DNA from: Betaproteobacteria bacterium
GTDB taxonomy: Bacteria; Pseudomonadota; Gammaproteobacteria; Burkholderiales; Rhodocyclaceae
DNA: 37,113 nt
NCBI GenBank assembly: GCA_009779355.1
Contig: WREK01000006.1
Coordinates: 1-37,113 of the forward strand
Direction: 5' to 3'
Shown here: positions 33,201 to 37,113 of the stretch, piece by piece
Position numbering within the stretch: the stretch's first letter is position 1
Layout of the letters: the number at the start of each line of letters is the position of its first letter
The notes under the pieces: generated by a model
The model's input: only the letters and a program-made list of their open reading frames with translations
Told to the model about the DNA's origin: nothing
Database searches by the model: none
Made by a program: the position numbers and the translations under genes

Positions 33201-34081
33201 AGCGCAAGCCTACGGCACTGCCTGCGAACCTGCCGGAAAACGTCGTTGCCGACCTGGCGCGCATCCGGGAGAGGATGCGCGTTGCCAAGGGGGAGAAAGA
33301 GCCGGAGCCGCTGAAAGGGGAAACCTTTTATATCCATACCGACCAGATTGGGACGCCGAAGGAAGTGACCAACACAGACGGGTGCCTGGTGTGGCGGGCG
33401 GAGTACCTGGCTTGGGGCGGGGTGAGGGAGATCGAGCGGCCTGACGTGCCGGTGACGGTGGCGGATGGCAACACTGCCAGAGTGGTCTGGGAGGGGCAGG
33501 CGGATCCGGTTGAGTGTAACATTCGGTTTCAGGGGCAGTATTGCGACGATGAAACGGGGCTGCATTACAATAGGTTTAGATATTATGATTCGGATGTAGG
33601 GAGGTTTGTTAGTCAGGATCCGATTGGGTTATTGGGGGGAGAGTGTCTTTATCAATATGCAGACAATCCCATATCTTGGATTGATCCGCTAGGTCTGACT
33701 ACTGGTTCACTATCAGGAATACCAAAAATTGGAGAAGTGTTTGGGGCAAGCGTAAATGCAGGCGGGGGGGGGTCTGTGCATCCTCTCATTAGAGATTTAT
33801 ACGGGGATATTGATTTTGAAGATCGTAGTAGATGGCATAAAAGACATTCTGCGAAAACAGACGGAAAGAGTTCATCTTGTGCTGAAGCAAGCGCCCTTAG
33901 TGATCTTGCATATAAGATTGAGCAAGAAAAAGGAATACCAGAAGGTATGCTTACGGAAGACATTCTTAAGAAATACACCGAAGGGGCAACGTGGAGATCT
34001 TATGATTTTTTTGGCGAAGTTATGCCTCCCTGTCCAGGATCGTGTTCAACGGTATTGAACAGATTAGGCATTATTTTCTAG
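30209..34081 (+). CDS. rhs: Rhs-family polymorphic toxin with deaminase-like tip
   Basis: This 1290-residue Rhs effector starts at TTG 30209 (AAGG 11 bases upstream); the first residues DHNVDVLSGVYRLDGEDELD are the DUF6531-type N-terminus. Many YD repeats (RYRYD, YEYDERGN, YAYDRHGR) form the shell, ending with the self-cleavage motif DPLGL at about residue 1159. The 127-residue tip is AT-rich and has a CAE motif (Cys1224) and a late PPCPGSC motif (Cys1275, Cys1279), similar to YwqJ-like nucleic-acid deaminases. The tip would be released into target cells; ankyrin immunity follows. The C-x3-C spacing, not the usual C-x2-C, makes the deaminase call tentative. Confidence 0.85.
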   Translation: MDHNVDVLSGVYRLDGEDELDFTLDAPLPLAWQRTYTSSNANTGWFGQGWSVPVADRLDITNGKVDYIDKKGSRTPFEDLKVGGETYSQYRHITLKRTARNEYEILIEDGGLRLLFGLLPRDEKRLRDTGELETGLEPASRQAPAQAGTLALVAQVDRNGNSLKIRYDEHNIPTRIDASTGRSLALAFERQPRRKPRLTSVRELPRGDGAGRLLVQYRYNPEGDLAEVLDGEGRLCRRYRWDRHMLVGHGSPGGVSSRIEYTRLDPNGFVASEAVSTGQSWRFAYDLEDRYMRVIDSEGRVFDTWADNDRRRPLVVKDPLGHTWRTEYDQWGGNPTQEIDPLGRITERKFDKRSRPALIALPDGSCWAIQWHETSELPLCVTDPLGNVTRYEYDERGNLICEIDANRNETLYELDARGLVTRITDARGGIQHLEYDPDGRVVSHTDCSDVTTRYRYDQGGNLASVTDGEDNVTSYAWEWVNRQARLSAVHHPDGSTERFAYDPLGRLIAYHDPLGHATCWRVNEEGDPIERTDALEHSLKYAYDRHGRLTTLINENGAHYHFQWDKADRLTREQSFDGREQHYTYNGAAEVILSRDGAEDSGILTRYRRDPLGRLLLKTAIRQKTEIDSHQVRRTRFSWDKAGQLTLARNRHATVSFGYTPTGEIETETTIPQGGKRSELTHRYSPLGHRIATTLPDGRTINHLTYGNGHVHQINIDGEIVSDIERDELHREVKRTQGKLESIYTLDAMGRLLASRASRRDGTESNTTTGQKIARRYTYDQGGRLTQIEDAIGGITRYGYDALGRLLEAVTPNNTERFKFDPAHNLIDPASGHGEKAGKEWTDEEWAEYVRAHLDDPGFSPLKKPKTLPSLSNRLTVYGEHRYQYDAWGNCTQKKSGKHVTRDFKWDVDHRLTDATITNTTAGTTEHWQYIYDPLGRRIGKRKVDGQGNVQDATRFYWDGNRLLAEDRNNRRQLYLYEPESFVPLALVRSEATDTAPERKPTALPANLPENVVADLARIRERMRVAKGEKEPEPLKGETFYIHTDQIGTPKEVTNTDGCLVWRAEYLAWGGVREIERPDVPVTVADGNTARVVWEGQADPVECNIRFQGQYCDDETGLHYNRFRYYDSDVGRFVSQDPIGLLGGECLYQYADNPISWIDPLGLTTGSLSGIPKIGEVFGASVNAGGGGSVHPLIRDLYGDIDFEDRSRWHKRHSAKTDGKSSSCAEASALSDLAYKIEQEKGIPEGMLTEDILKKYTEGATWRSYDFFGEVMPPCPGSCSTVLNRLGIIF

Positions 34082-34098
34082 TTATTTGGAGGTTAATA

Positions 34099-35097
34099 AT
34101 GTCAAGAAAGGAACATCCAAACAATTCAAACAACGAAGAGCAAATATATCAAGACGCTATGAATCATTTATCAGAACTGAAAAAATGTGTTTTTGTCTAT
34201 ACCATTCCATACAAAGATGTGGAGAACTTGTTTATTAGTTATTGCGAAAAAGTGCTATTATCCGATAATGCTTTGCATTTTCTTGGAATAAATCCAACAA
34301 TACATAGAGTTTGCAAATTTTTAGTACAACAAGCTAAAAATTATATGCAAAATGAAATTTCTGGGATAGAGCTCAAGAGGATGAGAAAGTTATGTTGTGA
34401 TTTGATGGATTCTGTAGAAAAAGGATGCAAAGAATGGGCTTTGCTGGATGTAGTGGATAATTTTTTATATGAAGATCTTGATTGCTATTGGGATCCTGAA
34501 ATGGGATTTATAACTTTCTATGACGCTCTCATTGGCTTGGATCAAAATCAGCAGTTCTGTAAACGGTTGACTGATTATATAATTACTGAGTATTATAATA
34601 ATACAAAGTTTTACCCGTTATTAAAAGAATCTAATTATGAAAATATTAATGCGTTTTTGAAAAAATATGGATTTGATAGTGCTGATGAAGATGGGCGAAC
34701 ATTTTTAATGTTTGCAATTATTACAGGGAAGGATCATGTCGTCAATTATCTTGTTAATGAAGGCTGTGATGTAAATATTAAAGATAGATATGGATTAACT
34801 GCATTACATTATGCAGCTTTTTATGATAACTATAATATTGTGAAATTTCTTGTAATTCGAGGAGCTGAAATCGATGCAGTAAATAATATAGGTTCTACCC
34901 CTTTATGGATGGCAGTGAAGGCGGTGATGAACGATGGTAACCCAACATTAACTATAAAATATTTATTAGAGAATGGGGCTGATCCTGATAAAAAAAATAA
35001 TCATGGAGTAACTCCAAATGATTTACTTAGGAAGAGACTTGAAAAAATGGGCGAAAAGGCAGAAACACAGCCCGATGGTAAAGCCAAGAAGCAGTGA
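34099..35097 (+). CDS. Ankyrin-repeat protein, probable immunity protein
   Basis: This 332-residue protein has an AT-rich gene like the toxin tip. ATG 34099 has GGAGG seven bases upstream; the track start at 34042 lies in the Rhs gene. The N-terminal ~190 residues are helical with no recognised domain. Ankyrin repeats follow: DEDGRTFLMFAIITGKDHVV, KDRYGLTALHYAAFYDN, NNIGSTPLWMAVK and NNHGVTPNDLL. Ankyrin proteins are a known immunity class for polymorphic toxins, and it lies 17 bases after the Rhs stop. It probably binds and blocks the toxin tip. It lacks a signal peptide, so it would act in the cytoplasm. Confidence 0.8.
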   Translation: MSRKEHPNNSNNEEQIYQDAMNHLSELKKCVFVYTIPYKDVENLFISYCEKVLLSDNALHFLGINPTIHRVCKFLVQQAKNYMQNEISGIELKRMRKLCCDLMDSVEKGCKEWALLDVVDNFLYEDLDCYWDPEMGFITFYDALIGLDQNQQFCKRLTDYIITEYYNNTKFYPLLKESNYENINAFLKKYGFDSADEDGRTFLMFAIITGKDHVVNYLVNEGCDVNIKDRYGLTALHYAAFYDNYNIVKFLVIRGAEIDAVNNIGSTPLWMAVKAVMNDGNPTLTIKYLLENGADPDKKNNHGVTPNDLLRKRLEKMGEKAETQPDGKAKKQ

Positions 35098-35122
35098 AAG
35101 CGGCAAGTCACCTACATCTGAC

Positions 35123-35140
35123 GCAGCAAAGCTTTGCTGC
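35123..35140. repeat. Perfect 18-bp palindrome after the immunity gene
   Basis: GCAGCAAAGCTTTGCTGC is 25 bases after the ankyrin stop, the right place for a weak terminator, though no U-tract follows. Confidence 0.6.
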
Positions 35141-35175
35141 TTGAGATAGGCATCATTGAATTCATTCCTAAGTTC

Positions 35176-35312
35176 TTACGCTGCGAATCGTTCCTGAAAT
35201 TCTTTGCGTTTACTCCACTCAATTGGCGTGATGTTATAGCTGCGTAAAGCATCCGGTACAGCGTTGGCTATCTGCCGTTCACGGTCGTTCAGAATAGCAA
35301 GCGTAGCCCGGA
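35176..35312 (-). pseudogene. Possible truncated gene remnant next to the REP repeat
   Basis: The minus-strand reading ends with NITPIEWSKRKEFQERFAA and stop at 35176. Upstream it runs into the left REP repeat at about 35313, where the coding-like character ends. It could be the C-terminal end of a gene truncated by REP/RAYT activity. I do not recognise the family, and a chance ORF is possible. Confidence 0.25.
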
Positions 35313-35453
35313 GTAGGGCGTGATAAGGCCGAAGGCCGCCATCCGCCGATCCAAACCCTCTGGCGCGAAGCGCCACCATTATCATATTGCGATGCTGCGC
35401 ATCGGTCGATACAATTGTCGGATGGCGCCGCTTCGCGGCTTATCCAACCTACT
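35313..35453. repeat. REP-like repeat unit, left copy
   Basis: About 140 bases made of nested hairpins: TAAGGCCGAAGGCCGCCATC, TGGCGCGAAGCGCCA, GCGATGCTGCGCATCG and the GGCGCCGCTTCGCGGC arm. It is a direct repeat of the segment at 35964-36112, so the transposase gene lies between the two. Confidence 0.8.
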
Positions 35454-35466
35454 TTTGTGTCTGTTT

Positions 35467-35967
35467 ATGCCGAATTTTCGACGTAACCGCGTTCCGGGCG
35501 GGACTTACTTTTTTACGGTCAATTTGCGTGACCGTAAAAGTAAATTGCTCGTGCAAAAAATTGAACTGTTGCGGGAAGTAGTCAAGAAAGTTCGCCAAAA
35601 ACAACCATTCCATATCGACGCTTGGGTGGTGTTACCTAATCATTTACACTGTGTTTGGACGCTCCCGCTGGATGATGCGGATTACCCGTCACGCTGGCAA
35701 AATATCAAAAAAACATTTTCCAGACAAATTCCCGCAACCGAAATTTTGTCCGAAACTCAAACTCGTCAAAATGAACGAGGTATCTGGCAACGCCGCTATT
35801 GGGAACACACCATTCGGGACGACCGGGATTACGAGAAACATGTGGATTATTGCCACATCAATCCACTCAAACACGGACTTGTCACAGCGGTTAATGATTG
35901 GCCATTCTCAACTTTTCACCGCTATGTGCAAACAGGAATTTATCCGCCGGATTGGGCAATTTCGTAG
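35467..35967 (+). CDS. REP-associated tyrosine transposase (RAYT, Y1_Tnp family)
   Basis: This 166-residue single-domain HUH-type transposase would cut and move REP hairpins as single strands. ATG 35467 gives the family start MPNFRRNRVPGGTYFFTVNL; the track start at 35320 lies in the REP repeat. The HUH site is His59-Leu-His61 (LPNHLHCVWTLP); the catalytic tyrosine is Tyr128 in HVDYCHINPLKHGL. A GIWQRRYWEHTIRDDRDY linker, typical of RAYTs, is present. It is intact and framed by REP repeats, which are its likely substrates. It is usually domesticated rather than freely mobile. Confidence 0.9.
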   Translation: MPNFRRNRVPGGTYFFTVNLRDRKSKLLVQKIELLREVVKKVRQKQPFHIDAWVVLPNHLHCVWTLPLDDADYPSRWQNIKKTFSRQIPATEILSETQTRQNERGIWQRRYWEHTIRDDRDYEKHVDYCHINPLKHGLVTAVNDWPFSTFHRYVQTGIYPPDWAIS

Positions 35968-36112
35968 GGCGGATAAGGCCAAAGGCCGCCATCCGCCGGT
36001 TCTAACCCTTTGGCGCGGAGCGCCACCATTTTTTATTTCATATTGCGATGCTGCGCATCGGGCGGTACAACCGTCGGACGGCACCGCTTCGCGGTTTGTC
36101 CAACCGACGGTG
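35964..36112. repeat. REP-like repeat unit, right copy
   Basis: It repeats the left copy in the same order and orientation: TAAGGCCAAAGGCCGCCATC, TGGCGCGGAGCGCCA, GCGATGCTGCGCATCG and a final GGCACCGCTTCGCGG arm. Differences are mostly point changes plus a short AT-rich insert near 36030. It begins at the transposase stop codon. Confidence 0.8.
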
Positions 36113-36240
36113 TTAATTTTTTTGAACTTTATATTTATCTTGTAAGCGTAGATACTGCCATTGCGGGGATCGTATTTATCGCACGAAACTCCCTGGGTAG
36201 CCTGCGTAGGATGGTACGAAATCCTTGGGTAGCTCCCAAG
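36113..36240. other. AT-rich gap with an imperfect direct repeat
   Basis: No gene is seen. Two related segments, ACGAAACTCCCTGGGTAGC at about 36182 and ACGAAATCCTTGGGTAGC at about 36218, form a short imperfect direct repeat before the toxin remnant. Confidence 0.5.
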
Positions 36241-36247
36241 TTACTTG

Positions 36248-36507
36248 CTAATCATCATAATGTCCTTTACAGGACAAAATTTCAAGGATGCCATCCTTGA
36301 TCCGATACACCAAACGGTTGACTTCATCAATTCGCCTGCTCCAAAACCCGCTGAATTCACCTTCAGGGGTTCAGGCTTTCCGATGCCGATGTAGCCGTTT
36401 CGCTTAATGTCTTTGATAAGATTATTGATTCTTTTAATGGTTTTTTTATCCTGTACCTGCCAATAGATATAATCTTGCCAAGCCTCATCAAACCAGGATA
36501 TTTTCAC
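36248..36507 (-). pseudogene. yoeB: YoeB/Txe-like mRNA interferase toxin, frameshifted
   Basis: From GTG 36507 the reading frame gives a clear YoeB start (SWFDEAWQDYIYWQVQDKKT, IKRINNLIKDI, IGKPEPLK). At about 36360-36361 one G is missing from a GGG; the next frame then continues GEFSGFWSRRIDEVNRLVYR and IKDGILEILSCKGHYDD with stop TAG at 36248-36250. With the base restored it would be an 86-residue YoeB, the usual size. As written, the protein loses its active C-terminus. The GTG start overlaps the antitoxin TGA, as in normal relB-yoeB operons. Confidence 0.85.
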
Positions 36508-36770
36508 TCGGATACCTCGATGAGGTCGTGTTCAACCCCTCTTCCGCTGTTGAGGGCGGCAGCGCCGCGACGAAGATGAGAAAGGTTGCTTTCGCTGTAA
36601 AACGGATCGGGTTCTGTTGTGACATCGAAAGGCAAACGCTTTTCGCGCAAAACGGCGCGCGCAAACATATTAAAAGCAACGGTTGTGTTCATGCCGACTT
36701 TTGCGCAGAAATCATCAAACTGTTTTTTTATTTCGGAATCCATCCGGACACTGAATGTTGTTTGAGCCAT
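36504..36770 (-). CDS. RelB/DinJ-family antitoxin
   Basis: This 88-residue antitoxin has the ribbon-helix-helix start AQTTFSVRMDSEIKKQFDDF followed by CAKVGMNTTVAFNMFARAVL. It should bind DNA at its own promoter and neutralise the YoeB-type toxin. ATG 36770 is used; the track start at 36776 is a TTG two codons upstream. A GGGG-type ribosome site is visible upstream. It is intact although the toxin is frameshifted. The operon is transcribed leftward. Confidence 0.85.
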   Translation of the reverse strand: MAQTTFSVRMDSEIKKQFDDFCAKVGMNTTVAFNMFARAVLREKRLPFDVTTEPDPFYSESNLSHLRRGAAALNSGRGVEHDLIEVSE

Positions 36771-36809
36771 AAACAAAACCCCATATTTACCAGGTGCAAT
36801 TTTCTTATA

Positions 36810-36838
36810 ATTATAACCTAGTAGGTGCGTTTTGTCAA
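36810..36838 (-). promoter_or_regulatory. Consensus sigma-70 promoter of the RelB/YoeB-type operon
   Basis: Read on the minus strand, TTGACA (36833-36838) and TATAAT (36810-36815) are both perfect and exactly 17 bases apart. An ACCTACTAGGT near-palindrome sits in the spacer and GCACCT recurs below the -10 box, so the antitoxin could repress here. Confidence 0.85.
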
Positions 36839-37113
36839 CAATAATAACACAATTGATGTGAACCAGCGTAGTCCAGAGTAGGGCGACTCAAGCCGAAGGT
36901 TGCCATCCGCTGGTCATGACCCATCTTTTCAAACAAGCGCCTTCAGCGCAGTAGGATGGGTAGAGCGTAAGCGAATGAAATGAACGCCTCCCCCCCGCAA
37001 GGGTTGGCATTTTCGTTGGCCGTACCAGAGGAACTACAGGGGTCATGTACCCGCTTTACCCACCCCCCCGTCTTGCTGCGCAAGCCGCCCTGTTGATAAC
37101 CCGCCTCTCGCAA
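36839..37113. other. Intergenic end region with REP-like hairpins
   Basis: No gene is supported. ACCAGCG (36862-36868) pairs with CGCTGGT (36908-36914), and ACCCATC/GATGGGT arms frame GCGCCTTCAGCGC downstream. The sequence AGAGTAGGGCGA followed by GCCGAAGGTTGCCATCCGC resembles the REP units around the RAYT in a diverged form. Confidence 0.5.

Noticed and set aside
36010-36300. 96-residue + ORF next to the RAYT
   Set aside because: It lies in REP repeat DNA and antisense to the yoeB remnant, with no family pattern.

Overview
The window looks like a chromosomal segment of a Gram-negative proteobacterium, most likely a betaproteobacterium. This is an inference from outer-membrane lipoproteins, an aryl polyene (APE) locus, type VI secretion (T6SS) cargo genes, a fairly high GC content and GC-rich codon use; no rRNA or housekeeping marker is present to fix the taxon. 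Almost all genes are on the + strand. The exceptions are a HEAT-repeat-like gene near 21-22 kb and a toxin-antitoxin pair near 36.5 kb.

Layout. (1) 1-2.35 kb: an inverted-repeat segment, a zinc-ribbon membrane protein overlapping a secreted lytic transglycosylase, then a Phd/VapC-type toxin-antitoxin (TA) pair. (2) 2.4-17.5 kb: a tightly overlapped APE pigment operon in the order chain-length factor, acyltransferase, two acyl carrier proteins (ACPs), membrane protein, adenylating ligase fused to a dehydratase, glycosyltransferase, acyltransferase, thioesterase, LolA-like carrier and MMPL exporter. A HigBA-like TA module and a lone CRISPR-repeat-like sequence interrupt it. It then continues with a lipoprotein, ketosynthase, dehydratase, ketoreductase, second ketosynthase and a small secreted protein, and ends at a strong terminator. 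A CsgG-like lipoprotein gene follows.

(3) 18.9-35.1 kb: an orphan T6SS vgrG/rhs cargo island. It has three vgrG genes with nearly identical bodies and diverged tips, a minus-strand TIGR02270-like gene, DUF6484-like, DUF2169-like, ketosynthase-like and PAAR-like (DUF4150) proteins, and a 1290-residue Rhs protein. The AT-rich C-terminal tip of the Rhs protein looks like a nucleic-acid deaminase toxin. It is followed by an AT-rich ankyrin protein, the probable immunity gene. No T6SS sheath, baseplate or membrane-complex gene is present. (4) 35.1-37.1 kb: a REP-associated tyrosine transposase (RAYT) between two ~140-bp direct repeats of REP-like hairpins, then a minus-strand RelB/YoeB-type TA pair under a consensus sigma-70 promoter.

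How the genes work together. The APE genes would build a polyene on ACPs (ligase loads, ketosynthase/chain-length factor extend, ketoreductase and dehydratases process), move it to a lipid-like anchor (glycosyltransferase and acyltransferases) and export it (LolA-like, MMPL, lipoprotein). The vgrG-rhs genes would form a loaded T6SS spike plus toxin and immunity. The most striking points are single-base frameshifts in two different TA toxins while their antitoxins stay intact, a TA module and CRISPR-like relic inside the APE operon, the mosaic vgrG triplication with an orphan copy of the shared leader, and the composition break at the Rhs toxin tip.
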